Below are positions 51,837 to 62,009 of a DNA stretch of 64,000 bases, piece after piece. Positions within the stretch are counted from its first letter, which is position 1. Every line of letters starts with the position of its first letter. A model generated the notes under the pieces. That model ran no database searches. It had not been told where the DNA came from and saw only the letters and a program-made list of their open reading frames with translations. Made by a program: the position numbers and the translations under genes. Origin of the DNA: Sycon ciliatum (lineage: Eukaryota > Porifera > Calcarea > Leucosolenida > Sycettidae); assembly GCF_964019385.1 (NCBI RefSeq), contig NC_088645.1, positions 39,709,520 to 39,773,519 of the forward strand, written 5' to 3'.

Positions 51837-54781
51837 TGGCCAATTCCCACCTAAATCCACTGGCTCGGCCCTACTACCCGCGCTGCCAGGAAAAGCTAAA
51901 CTTGTTCTCCATTAACTGCCGCTCCGTTCTCAACAAATCCGCAGAATTGTCGGCTATTGCCGAGATCCACAGACCTGACATTATCTGCCTCAGTGAAACC
52001 TGGTTAGCTCCAAGTGTCGCTCTTAGTATCTCTGGATACGCCACCTTTCGGCGTGATCGACCTCCTAACGAAAACAAGTCTGGTACCGCCTCCAGGGGAT
52101 ATGGTGGAGTCGCTATTCTCGTTCGTTATCATCGTTTCAGTTGTATCCAACTTCGCAACGACCTCAGTCGCCCTACCTGTGAAACAGTGTGGGTGGAGCT
52201 TAAACCTTGTTCCGGCTCCCCAAAGCCTATTATTGTCTGTAGTGCCTATCGCCCACCCTCTGCCAAAAGCACAGAGATAAATCACTTCTGTAACATGCTC
52301 ACCGATGCCCTGGTCACTATCCCCATGTCCTCGTACCACGTCATACTGACTGGAGACTTCAACTGTAAGCACCAGCACTGGTGCCCAACTGACTCAACGT
52401 CCCCCGCGGGAGCTGCGCTCTACCGCCACCTCACCTGCTTCGGACTAGAGCAGCTTGTGAATACCCCAACGCACACAACACCTGCAGGGACCCAGTCGTG
52501 CTTAGACCTTCTCTTCGTCAACAACCCCCAGCTTGCAACGGATATTAACACGACTTGCGCTCTTGGATCCTCGGATCATCTGACCGTGTCATGTCGGTTC
52601 GAGCTCTCACCATCGCCTGGCCAACATCTGCAGCAAGCACCACGCAAACATTTCCCTTACCGCCATCGTCATGTCCCCTCTCACTGCTGGGACTCTCTTA
52701 ATTCCGATCTCTCTCATTGTGACTGGTCATTTCTACGCCCAGGCAATTCTCCAACTGTTGACGACGCAGTCGATCGATTTTCAATCGTCCTGGAACAAAC
52801 CTTCCAGCACCACCTCGCTGATTTTTCCACCCATTCTTGTCGGTCAAACACACGCACATCGTCTGTGACATCCAATCCACCCTGGGTGTCGACTGTCCTC
52901 GTATCTGCGGTGAAACGTAAACGAGACCTCTTCAGTGTCAGCCGAAAATTTCCAACACCTGTCAATATGGAGGCGTACCGAGTTCAACGCAACTTTGTCA
53001 AATACCTATCCCGTAAAACCTACCGCTCTTACATCAGCTCCCTCTCTGCAACAATCTCATCACCCAATCGTCCTTCTCTCTATCAGTTCATTCGCACGCA
53101 GCGTCCCAGTGTCTCTCGCGCCCCAATCCAGTGCTTGATTGATCCTGATGGCAACCGTCAGTCTGAGGCAAAGTCCATTGCGGACACTCTGAACAAACAG
53201 TTTGTCTCTCCCGGCCTTCCCGACGATCCGAACTGGGTTATCCCGCCCCTGCACCCAGCTCCAGAGCTGCGCGCTCCACTCCTGGAGGTCTTTACAACAA
53301 CTGGTGTGGTCCGCAAACAACTGAAACGTCTTAAAAGCTGCAAGTCTCCTGGAAAAGACGGTATTCCAAATGAAGTCCTTAAACTGCTGGTGCCTTCATT
53401 GTCGTATCCCCTGTGCTTGCTCTTCAACTTGTCATATCGTGCAGGAGTCTTCCCATCTGCGTGGAAATCTGCTATTGTTGTCCCGATCTTTAAGAAAGGA
53501 CAACGCTCCCAAGCTGTTAATTACAGGCCCATCTCCCTCCTACCAACTATATCCAAGGTCTGTGAACGCATCTTCTATGAATCTCTTTACCACCATGTCA
53601 CCTCTGCCCTCTCCTCTGCACAATCCGGCTTCTGTCGTGGCGACTCAACTACTTTGCACTTGACACGCTTAATCCAGGATATTTACGGACATCGTAACCT
53701 GAAGAAGCATGTAGGTATTGTCTTTTTTGATCTATCAAAAGCGTTTTATACAGTCTGGCATCGAGGCCTACTTGCAAAGCTTGAGTACATTTTTCTAGTA
53801 CGTGGTACAGCTCTGCAGTGGCTGTCGTCATATTTGTCGTCCCGTCATCAAACTGTCCGTGTCTCTGCTTCCTTGTCCGATCCTTTACCTGTAGTGTCTG
53901 GTGTTCCACAGGGGTACATACTGGGTCCGCTCCTTTTCCTAACTTATGTGAACGATCTGCCCTCTCTAGTTCCAGACGTCAGCCTTTTTGCTGATGATAC
54001 TGCACTGTTGTGCTCTGACAGCTCGCCGTCCAACCTCGTTACCTCCATGCAGACCGGCATTAACTCCACCATAGCATGGATGGAAGCTTGGAAGCTGAGG
54101 CCCAACATCGCGAAGACCGAAGCAATGTTCATCAGCCCATCGCCGCCTACTCAGCCGTTGCACTTTCCAGGAGCCAATGCTAACGTTAAAATTGTTCACG
54201 AACACAAACACCTTGGTGTTATATTCGACAGCCATATGTCCTGGTCCCCACAGGTCCAGTCAGTATGCAAGCGAGCTAGCTCCTCCCTTGGCATGTTGCA
54301 CCCTCACTGCCACCATTTAAATGACCATTGCCGAAAATTGTTCTTTACGTCGTATATTCTACCTATATTTGATTACTGTGACACAGCGTGGTGCGGTCTG
54401 TCTCAGGCCCTTGTTCAAACTCTGGAAATACACCAGCGTCTGCTTCTAAACATCCTGTTTCGCAAAAATCAAACATTCTCCTCCCAACGTCTCTACAGTT
54501 TAGCTTCAGTATCTCCCCTCTTAGAGCGACACCAGCAACATCTTTGCATCCTTGTAAACATGATCTTATTAGACCTGGCTCCAAAACACTTTGCTAAGTA
54601 TAACTGGTTTGTGTCCACCAGATCAACACGTCATTCCTTCTCATTACCCCGTGCTAATACCTCCCTGTTTCTGAAATCTCCTATCTTCTCTGCGTACACT
54701 CTCTGGTCTTCCCTGCCAACTAGCCTTAAAGCATGCACAGACATTAAGGAGTTCAAGCTTCAGCTTCTTCGTCCTAAATAA
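51836..54781 (+). CDS. LINE ORF2, endonuclease and reverse transcriptase, intact
   Basis: The 981-codon frame has no stop or frameshift. Residues about 20-250 are the apurinic-type endonuclease: LFSINCRSVLNK, CLSETWL (catalytic glutamate), RGYGGVAILVRY, SAYRPPSAK, LTGDFNCKHQHW and GSSDHLTV. Residues about 500-780 are the reverse transcriptase: SPGKDGIPNEVL, NYRPISLLPTISKVCER, QSGFCRGDSTT, FFDLSKAFYTVWH, VSGVPQGYILGPLLF, VSLFADDTALLCS and HLGVIFDSHMSW. AFYTVWH departs from the common AFDTVWH, a possible weakening change. The ATG overlaps the ORF1 stop (TGATG), which suggests termination-reinitiation. The enzyme nicks DNA and copies the element RNA there. Confidence 0.92.
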   Translation: MANSHLNPLARPYYPRCQEKLNLFSINCRSVLNKSAELSAIAEIHRPDIICLSETWLAPSVALSISGYATFRRDRPPNENKSGTASRGYGGVAILVRYHRFSCIQLRNDLSRPTCETVWVELKPCSGSPKPIIVCSAYRPPSAKSTEINHFCNMLTDALVTIPMSSYHVILTGDFNCKHQHWCPTDSTSPAGAALYRHLTCFGLEQLVNTPTHTTPAGTQSCLDLLFVNNPQLATDINTTCALGSSDHLTVSCRFELSPSPGQHLQQAPRKHFPYRHRHVPSHCWDSLNSDLSHCDWSFLRPGNSPTVDDAVDRFSIVLEQTFQHHLADFSTHSCRSNTRTSSVTSNPPWVSTVLVSAVKRKRDLFSVSRKFPTPVNMEAYRVQRNFVKYLSRKTYRSYISSLSATISSPNRPSLYQFIRTQRPSVSRAPIQCLIDPDGNRQSEAKSIADTLNKQFVSPGLPDDPNWVIPPLHPAPELRAPLLEVFTTTGVVRKQLKRLKSCKSPGKDGIPNEVLKLLVPSLSYPLCLLFNLSYRAGVFPSAWKSAIVVPIFKKGQRSQAVNYRPISLLPTISKVCERIFYESLYHHVTSALSSAQSGFCRGDSTTLHLTRLIQDIYGHRNLKKHVGIVFFDLSKAFYTVWHRGLLAKLEYIFLVRGTALQWLSSYLSSRHQTVRVSASLSDPLPVVSGVPQGYILGPLLFLTYVNDLPSLVPDVSLFADDTALLCSDSSPSNLVTSMQTGINSTIAWMEAWKLRPNIAKTEAMFISPSPPTQPLHFPGANANVKIVHEHKHLGVIFDSHMSWSPQVQSVCKRASSSLGMLHPHCHHLNDHCRKLFFTSYILPIFDYCDTAWCGLSQALVQTLEIHQRLLLNILFRKNQTFSSQRLYSLASVSPLLERHQQHLCILVNMILLDLAPKHFAKYNWFVSTRSTRHSFSLPRANTSLFLKSPIFSAYTLWSSLPTSLKACTDIKEFKLQLLRPK

Positions 54782-55621
54782 TCTCACCATTTTCGTCATG
54801 CCTCCCCTTGCAGTACTCTCTTTGTTTCTCTCCATATTATTCAGTTCGCCGTGTTTGGCTACCACCCGACTTCTCATATATGAGCCCCGGCCAGCGAAAA
54901 CCAGCACTTGTGTACTTGATATCAATCATCAAAATGTGACGTCAAAGTTTGGGACGCGCAGTGAGGTGGCTTTTGAAGATTCTTTTTCGATCGACTAGGT
55001 GTCTTTGTTGTCAAAGGAGTTTCAAGTGTCTTCAAATGTCTCTGGTCAATTGATTTTAGCGCTAGGTGAGAGCTCGTCACAGGGAGGTTGAGTTTAGACA
55101 GGGCGATGGCGACAGGTGTCGCGACAAGGACTTAGGTCCAGAGTTGTCAGCGTGAGACTCCCTGTACGAAGCGGCGCTGAAAGTTAGTTCGCGATCGGAA
55201 TTATTTTTTTGGTGGCGATCTCGCTGAGTTTGTCCAGCAGTGGCGAGTCTCATATGCATAGCAACGAAGAGCCCTCACAAAATCGACACTGGATACTGGT
55301 GGCGACGATAGTCAGCGCTGGAGTAATAGCGACTGCGAGGAGAAGCTGAATGCCGACCCACTGAGCGATCCGTATTTCTACATCGACAACAATGATGTTG
55401 CAGACACTGATGGAGGGCTTCTCACAGCGCAAAACAGAGCGTAGTATTATCAGTACTCTACCTTGCCAGACGACGCCAAGCTGGCTGCTGCCTGTGCTGA
55501 GAAAAGGGATCCCTAAAAAGTCAAACCAGCTGAACGCTTTGGGGCAACATCTTCACGTGCTACAAAACGCGAGTATTCGCTCGTATCATTGAAATACAAT
55601 TATGCTGAAATCATGGTCTGA

Positions 55622-55855
55622 GTGAAAGTGTGCAAGGGAGTGGATGTCAGTGGTATTGGTCAGTACATCTATCAGTATGGCAAGCTTTGGGACAACGCTC
55701 AAACTGCCAGCACAGAGGTCCCTGAACACAATTTGGAAGGCCAGCCACCAATCATCGTTTTGCACTCTGGTGTTGTAAAGAAGGTAGAGGTGTATACGGA
55801 ATATCGTCACACTTCTGAACTACTCATGCCTGCAGCACCAAGAGGGCAAGCCTGA
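55622..55855 (+). pseudogene. ORF resembling the foldback-arm ORF
   Basis: The frame reads VKVCKGVDVSGIGQYIYQYG then KLWDNAQTASTEVPEHNLEG and IIVLHSGVVKKVEVYTEYRH. Against the foldback ORF the shared positions are KVC-x2-VD-[LV]-S, a Q two residues on, G-x-LW and NLE, in the same order and spacing. An in-frame TGA two codons after an upstream ATG (ATGGTCTGA) suggests a broken copy, or an exon start further upstream. The function is unknown. Confidence 0.35.
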
Positions 55856-56167
55856 CTTGCATTCTATTTACTTACATGTACCTGTTCCACATCACAATTA
55901 GAAACTGTAGGATCAACTTACTTGCATGGAGTCACTAGGCATGGATGCTGCGCGAACTGTACTGAATCTTGACCTGTGTGACTTCAAACTCTATTTTCCA
56001 TGCTTTCGCTTATCAGATTGTCACCAAACTTGATAACTTGAATGATTAATAGTGTAGAATCAATTTCGAGCGAAAAAATAATTTTTGAAAAAATTACACA
56101 TGTTCAGGTTTCTGCTGGCTGGGGCTCATATATTGGCAGTCTTCTGACGAGCCAGGAGATGTTGAAT

Positions 56168-56192
56168 TAATAATAATAATAATAATAATAAA
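56168..56192. repeat. AAT microsatellite
   Basis: About eight AAT units; comparable tracts lie at 397-416 and 36826-36849, usually at LINE or SINE tails. Confidence 0.9.
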
Positions 56193-56204
56193 ACCATGCT
56201 TGAG

Positions 56205-56300
56205 AAACAGAGGGTACCAGGTTCAAGTCTTGGTTGGAAGCGGAAGGATTTTTTCCAGCCGAGCTGCGACCCACAGTACGACTGCCTGCAGGGAGTAAAC
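56205..56300 (+). repeat. tRNA-derived SINE fragment
   Basis: GGTACCAGGTTCAAGTC (B box) is followed by GGAAGCGGAAGGATTTTTTC and GAGCTGCGACCCACAGT, as in 21940-22000. Confidence 0.6.
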
Positions 56301-56958
56301 TCAATCATAAAGAATATATCTAATAATTTTCACTTTATGGTGCCATGAATATCTTTCATTTGTTGTCCAACTCTCAGTGCGATGACGATTTCGTATGATT
56401 ATCACATGAAAACGACGTTCATATCATGAATCACTGCTCTATTGTTCTCGTGGTATGAGTGCCCTCACTTTCCTTTCATCGTTATAAGGTTTCTTGCTTG
56501 CCTCCACGCAGACGTCATGACGTAGAATAATACTTTTTCTGGAACACGTCAAAATTCTCATGATCACGGTTACGATCAGCACAATTCGGCTCGGGTGGTA
56601 GTACATTCTTCCTCACCACGGAGGCAAGTACCGTGGTGAATACAGGAATAATGTGGGCAGCAAAGTATGTTTATCGATAAGAGCCTTAATAGATTTGAAG
56701 ACGCTGAGTCGCTGACCGACGATTTGCCTTCCCAGAGCAGGCACAAGGTGATTGGACACTTCTGCGGGCCTATGAATGTACCCTTGTTTTCTGATTCTTC
56801 TGTCAGTGGTCCGTTCAATGTGCTGCGGTAGGATGTTCATCTCACAAAATTGTTTGGTTCTGTAGTTGCATATCTCACCTACACTCCTGTCGCTGATTTC
56901 GTATTTATCATTCTTGTTAGGCCACCTTATGCTGTTCGGGTAATATGATATTAACACT

Positions 56959-57205
56959 ATGTTTCAAAAGTATAGACCCCTTGCCTTTTTTTAAATTTTC
57001 AAATTGGGTTTGAGCGTTGTGAAATATTTCTTCGGAGTATTGCTCAAACAACTCACGCAATTTTTCTCATAAGTCTCTAAGCGATTGGATAAAAACCACC
57101 AAATTCTGAAATGTTATTGACAAAGTGATGACAGATTTCACGTGGTATAGAGGCGGGCTTAACGGGTTTTGAAACCAGAGGTCTGGACTTTTGAAACGCA
57201 ATAAA
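56959..57205. mobile_element. MITE, copy 1
   Basis: The ends are inverted (TGTTTCAAAAGTATAGACC and GGTCTGGACTTTTGAAACG). The body matches 59566-59800, including CTTCGGA.TATTGCTCA and CTCACGCAATTTTTCT. There is no ORF. Confidence 0.7.
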
Positions 57206-58163
57206 GTGTGAAAATGCTCTTTTTTGGTCTTCATGCCATCCTTGATTTAAGTGATCCATTATTTTAATTAGTAGTGCAATAATATTTTACTGGCATTACA
57301 CTACTCCCTGATTCGTACTAAACGATGGTACTGTTGCCGGCACGCTGCACGGCAAAGTTGGGATCGGTTCTTCACAGTGCTTTAGAACGTGTGTGTTCAC
57401 TCTACTAGTATCAACGATTGAAGCTGCACGATGCTGCCCTTGCTATGCGGTGAGCTCATTGCATCAACCAAGAGAGATCGGATAAGTGCGCTGGAATGGG
57501 CAACGGCAAAGAATGAAAAATTCTATGGAGATATGCATCCAACTAGTACAGAAGAGGACGCAAATATCGTATTTGCGTCAGTCAAAGCTACAAGTGTGGC
57601 CCCTAGATCACGCGGGCCCTGGTCTGTAGATTAGTCCAATTATGAAGGCCAGCTTGTCAAAGGCATAACATTGACAGTGACCCATGGGACGTGTTGTTTT
57701 GCGTGCCATAGATGCATGTCAAATGGAGAACGCTAAGTGCCTTTGAGAGACTAGTAGGTCTCTAGTTGCCCAATCAACGGTGGCTGAAGACAACCAGCTC
57801 TCAGAAGGGCATGATTTGCTGTAGTCTCGTGTCATGCTTGTCGGCTTGTATATAGAGGTCGCGTGATGTGTTTTGCACATGCCTCTCAGATGTAGAGAGC
57901 GCACAAGAGTTGCAGCGCGATCGTCCTCATGCAGGTGATGGAAAGCGAGACCCGTAGATTCCTTCGCTCGAAGTGGGGATCTCATTTGCTGCATTGTACA
58001 CCGGAATTTCCGTCTTAGATATAGAGACAAACTGCTGCAAGGCTTCAAGTCGTTGTACTTTACGAAAGAAGTAGAGCCAGATAAAAGGAGGGTAAGCCGC
58101 ATCATTCGGTCTGTTCACGAAAGAGACGTGGCTGAGTTAGAGCTGATCCACGCTAGATTTGCA

Positions 58164-58284
58164 ATGGAGAGTACCACGTCTGCGGAGGGTGGCCATGATC
58201 CGTGTGGTTGTTCCGAATCAAGCGACGAGACGTACATGTTCTTGCAACCTACGAGCTCAACAATGTCCAATTTATTTGTTTACA
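58164..58284 (+). CDS. Gene D first exon (candidate)
   Basis: The ATG at 58164 (GCAATGG) opens 40 codons to a phase-1 donor (TTTACA|GTAAGT). The peptide begins MESTTSAEGGHDPCGCSESS and ends MFLQPTSSTMSNLFVY. That end aligns with RFVKPVSTVREDLYVI of gene B (F, P, S, L, V shared). The frame is also open upstream of the ATG to about 58050, so the true start could be earlier. It has no signal peptide. Two MITEs of one family lie on either side (56959 and 59410). Confidence 0.45.
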
Positions 58285-58347
58285 GTAAGTGTTACAGGCA
58301 GTTCACTGACTTCATCTGTTTGTCATCATTCTTGTCTCCGCGACGTC

Positions 58348-58372
58348 TCTCTCTCTCTCTCTCTATCCCTCT
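58348..58372. repeat. TC microsatellite
   Basis: A CT dinucleotide run. Confidence 0.9.
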
Positions 58373-58419
58373 CTCTTCTAAAGGGTTTACAACTGAAGTA
58401 CGTCCTGCATGAAAGATAA

Positions 58420-59405
58420 TTATTTCCAGTGGATTTCGCAGTGATGGAGTTAAAAGTGTTAGTGGTAAAGGGACCCGCATTGTAGGTAGTGATCGCACCT
58501 TTAGGCTCCAGGGTCGGCACTCAGCTGTAACAAGAGCCTGTTGTTCACAGATCAACAGACATGCTCACCACAGCGCTTGTTGTGTATGGAAAAATACATC
58601 AATATGACCGACCTGGGCCCGCAGCAACGAATTATGGCAGGCATACGGTTGAATGAAAGAAATTCCCTGTGAGAATTATCGATGGTTCGTTCCAGTCTAC
58701 CGTCAATTATTTCAAACGTATCATGAAATTTTTTTATGTAGCGCATGTGGAGACTGTGAATCGCGCCTGAAAACAGCTTGACACACTCCTTTTCTTTGCA
58801 CATGTACTGTATCCATAATTGTCTGGCACTTCTAGGTGTTAGCACCGAATTCTGCAGTTATGCATGTACATATTGCACACACAACAGAGACGAAAGGCTG
58901 TGTTAGTTGCAACATAACGTTTCACGCATCAGAGCGATCGTCAGACAGCAGCATTCACTATCGAATTCTCTACGAGCAGGCCTAGATAGTTGATGCTAGT
59001 GCGGAAGTTATTGCATGTGTGCAAGGGTTTTTGTCTATTACAATGTCATGTCCCAGTTAAGTATCCTACCTCAATTTCGTAAATGTACTCAAAATCATGA
59101 TCTGATCACTAGCCTGGGGGAGTGGTGGGCCAGGCAGTGAGATATGTAGAGTGCAAGCTTCATGTGTAGACATGTGGAGATTGCTACACAACACAGGTAG
59201 GTGTCTCGATACACTATTCTAGTAGGAGTGTTTGAAGCATGCACATCCAGAGACGCGTCTTGTGATGCAGCACGGGGTTTCACGTTCATATACATGTACG
59301 AGTGCTTGGAGCAAACAATTCGTAAATGATGCCGAGAAAAAGAGGGAAGGTCCCATTCCACTAGTCCTGGAGTTAGCAGGATTTAGCCACTACACACCAC
59401 ACAAG
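58420..59405. other. Proposed gene D intron, nothing recognised
   Basis: ORFs at 58552-58845 (-) and 59095-59361 (-) have no motif. No shared repeat is seen. Confidence 0.3.
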
Positions 59406-59409
59406 GTCC

Positions 59410-59800
59410 TATAGTGCGTTTCAAAGGTATACGTGCTCTTCATTTTTTTTTTTTTCTCTTCTTCCGTGGTTGGTCTCACCCTCTCCTCAATTCAATTGGC
59501 TGTCTTGACATGCCACGAGGTGCAGAAATAAATAAATAAATAAATATATATATATATATAAATAGACCTCTAGACCTTTTCGAATAATTCAAATTTGGTT
59601 TGAGCTTTTTGATACATTTCTTCGGAATATTGCTCAGGCAGCTCACGCAATTTTTCTTATTAAATTTCTAAGCGATTTCATAACAGACGCCCAATTTCGA
59701 AATTTTTTATGCACAAAGTTATCCCAGATTTTATATGGTATAGATGCCTGCCTAACAGTTTTTTGAAACCAGAGGTCTGGACTTTTGAAACGCACTATAG
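59410..59800. mobile_element. MITE, copy 2, with a LINE tail inserted
   Basis: The ends are perfect inverted repeats over CTATAGTGCGTTTCAAA. The body continues at 59566 after an inserted LINE 3' end (about 59433-59565), which ends in AAATAAATAAATAAATA and a TA run. The end structure and flanking TA suggest a Tc1/mariner-type origin (inference). Confidence 0.7.
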
Positions 59801-59939
59801 TCATAGACCACACCCATGAAATTTAGACATTGAGTTGGTTCATCGGGTTTAACATTTTGTGCACAATTCTTGATGAATTTACTGGGGTATCAACTTCCTT
59901 CTCATTCCCTCCGATGTTTGTATCTTTATTATCTTTTAG

Positions 59940-59987
59940 AAGCGATTGTCGACTCTGCTGACATTCCCTACTCGCTTCCACTATCAA
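59940..59987 (+). CDS. Gene D micro-exon (candidate, 48 bp)
   Basis: The segment lies between a good acceptor (TTATCTTTTAG) and a strong donor (TCAA|GTAAGT), and is phase 1 at both ends. It would encode AIVDSADIPYSLPLS and keep the frame from 58284 into 60228. It joins the last exon as LPLS-K-PPISNGTYAV. Confidence 0.45.
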
Positions 59988-60056
59988 GTAAGTGTAAACT
60001 GGACAGCTCGGTGTATATAATAATTATTATTGTCTACCTTATGCTGTGCAAGAGAG

Positions 60057-60106
<50 letters not shown>

Positions 60107-60120
60107 ATTGTTGTTGTTGG
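60057..60120. repeat. GTT trinucleotide repeat, about 60 bp
   Basis: An almost perfect (GTT)n tract with one interruption. It lies in the proposed intron before the gene D last exon. Confidence 0.95.
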
Positions 60121-60227
60121 TATTAAAAACAATTTGCACGTCATCTGAAGCATGCGGAATCAAGTCGAGGATCGAACATTGTGTATTTTTTATATCGAAT
60201 ATTGGTTTTCAATATATGTCCGTGCAG

Positions 60228-60670
60228 AACCTCCTATTTCTAACGGAACCTACGCCGTGCGTACATGCTCCGTCAGTGGCCTCTGTACCTACAAGCCTGA
60301 CCCACCCATAGTCCGCATCTCATTCCAGGGCACAGAGCAGTCTCCCGGTTCCACTTACAAACTTGAAGAATTCTTTATTGGTTCCAAGCTTGGCTACCAG
60401 GGAAACGGATCGTGGCTGTGGCGAGTGACGATGGTGCCCGAGCACAATCCCGCGAGAGCGCTCTGCACACCAGAGACGTACTTCATTCGCAAAAATCTTT
60501 CCGACAACAAGGATGTGTTCCGCCTGCATTGCCCAGCTGATGAGAACAATGTGCTGTGCGTGAGTGCACAGAAGGAAAAGGATGGTTTTCCGCTGCTTAT
60601 CCTTCCCCTGGATAGTGCGAACTTGGACAAGGCCATCAGTACATTCAAAATGATCGGCGCACCACATTAA
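60228..60670 (+). CDS. Gene D last exon: unknown cysteine-patterned domain
   Basis: The exon opens in phase 1 after TCCGTGCAG and encodes 146 residues to a TAA. Motifs: ISNGTYAVRTC-x5-CTY, VRISFQG, FFIGSKLG, WLWRVTMV, RALCTPETYFIRK, FRLHC-x7-CVS and PLLILPLDSA, ending TFKMIGAPH. All five cysteines of A and B are present, although the overall similarity is lower, so these positions look constrained. With the candidate upstream exons it would make a protein of about 203 residues. The reading frame is intact. Function unknown; the repeated hydrophobic-polar pattern suggests a beta-rich fold. Confidence 0.75.
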
Positions 60671-61540
60671 ATCACAGGATGACGAATACAGTTTTTACAG
60701 AGTTTGTTTTCTCTCAATCCATTTCTGAAGACCCTCAAATACTAGTACAGTACTTTGTTGCCTATTCCACCCACTTTTACGTTGTACATTGTACTGTGGA
60801 GAGAACAAACTTAAAATATCTTAAACAAAACCTCGGTAGTACAGCCAAATGCGATGGCCAGTGATCTCTTTATTTGGACATACCTCTTATTTGTTTTGCA
60901 CTTCTAATGATAAAGTAGTCGAAAATAAGGCTGGCGTGTTTAATTCTTATTCATTAGGTATTAATTTCTTTCTTTTCAAGCTTTTCGTTTCAGCATCCCC
61001 GTATTGCCTGCATGAATGGTCTATTTCGAAGGCACTTAGAACATCTCGCTTTGAGCATGTAACTTGTTTCCTGTTTAATCCAATCCTTCCACCAAGCCTT
61101 TGGGATAGGATTTTTGATGTGTAACACTTCTCGCCTGTGTTTTAATTGCGTATTGATAGTTTCTATACCGTTGAGAGATTGGTTAATAGAGAGTTTGCTG
61201 CCCACACTGGAGCTCGCGCCTTTCCTCCGACTTGACTGAACACTTGACTGATTCACCAGTGCAGAGCGCACCAGATGTCCATTGAACCTTCGATACTGCA
61301 AAACTGCAAGAACGGAAAACTCCCTGCTCAATACACAGTGTTTCGGGGAATTCACAAGATTGGTTGATTGGTTGTGTATATTTGACTTCGCAACCCGAAC
61401 GGACTGAACGCGTCCAATGAAAAGGAAGCAATTGAGGTCCAAGTAGCTAAGACATAGGAAAACTTGAAAGGGAGACACAGATGAAAATGAAAAGATGGAA
61501 AACGAGAACTCTTTACAAAAGAAAGAGATAATCGACGTGG
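60671..61540. other. Downstream of gene D
   Basis: Presumably the 3' UTR, then a - strand ORF of 162 residues (61478-60990) with no motif I recognise; a basic, tryptophan-containing C-terminal part (KAWWKDWIKQE) is its only feature. It could be a retroelement remnant, since Penelope-type ends follow. Confidence 0.3.
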
Positions 61541-61544
61541 AGAC

Positions 61545-61806
61545 AACAATTTTATAATAGCTATAAAGAGAACAAATTCTGCTGTCATCGCCACACTACA
61601 ACAAAGTCTCATTCTATTTTAGCACTTTGTTTTGTTCTCGTAACACATTATTGAATGTATATTAATCATTGATTCAGCATGGTTACTCTTCAGTCACGGC
61701 TTTCCACTGATGATTGTGACAAGAAAATCGATTTTGGTAAACCTTCATGACTTTGTTGTAGTGTGGCGATGACAGCAGAATTTGTTCTCTTTATAGCTAT
61801 TATAAA
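61545..61806. mobile_element. Hairpin of Penelope-type terminal sequence
   Basis: Inverted arms (61551-61612 and 61748-61806; ATAGCTATAAAGAGAACAAA ... CGCCACACTACAACAAAGTC) flank a segment with CCACTGATGATTGTGACAAG and AAAATCGATTTTGG. That segment resembles 22875-22915 and 40470-40500 of the second Penelope family. Confidence 0.55.
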
Positions 61807-62009
61807 AGAAAGAGAGAAAAAATTAAGGTGGAAAAAAGGAAAAGGGACGATAGATCGTGGTCACGGTGAAAAGAAAGCTGTTTGAAAAGGAGCAAGAAAG
61901 GAGAAAGAAATGGTGAAAAAAGAGTGGCGGTTCGCGTGAGACTCTGCTGAAGACCGACTTATCCGCATCTGCTGGGATGCCACCACCCTCAGAGATTAAT
62001 TATTAAGAA

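Larger units (their letters stand above)
48090..54781 (+). mobile_element. LINE with intact ORF2; ORF1 interrupted by a MITE and a foldback element
   Basis: ORF1 parts lie at 48090-48424, 48861-49326 and 51560-51836. ORF2 lies at 51836-54781. The two ORFs overlap as TGATG. The 3' UTR extends to about 54930. Young, CR1/Jockey-type. Without its insertions the element would be about 4.0 kb. Confidence 0.85.
54790..58160. other. Mostly unassigned stretch upstream of gene D
   Basis: Contains the LINE 3' UTR (to about 54930), the ORF at 55622-55855, an AAT microsatellite (56168-56192), a SINE (56205-56300), a - strand ORF of 114 residues (56957-56613) without a motif, and a MITE (56959-57205). The ORF at 57431-57634 has no known motif. 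Confidence 0.35.

Noticed and set aside
59870..60148. ORF ending in a long polyvaline run as a membrane protein
   Set aside because: The run is translation of a (GTT)n microsatellite; the useful part is the 48 bp micro-exon candidate.
8144..60670. Naming the A-D domain as a beta-trefoil cytokine or lectin
   Set aside because: Length and leaderless starts would fit, but no diagnostic motif of those families is visible; fold prediction is needed.
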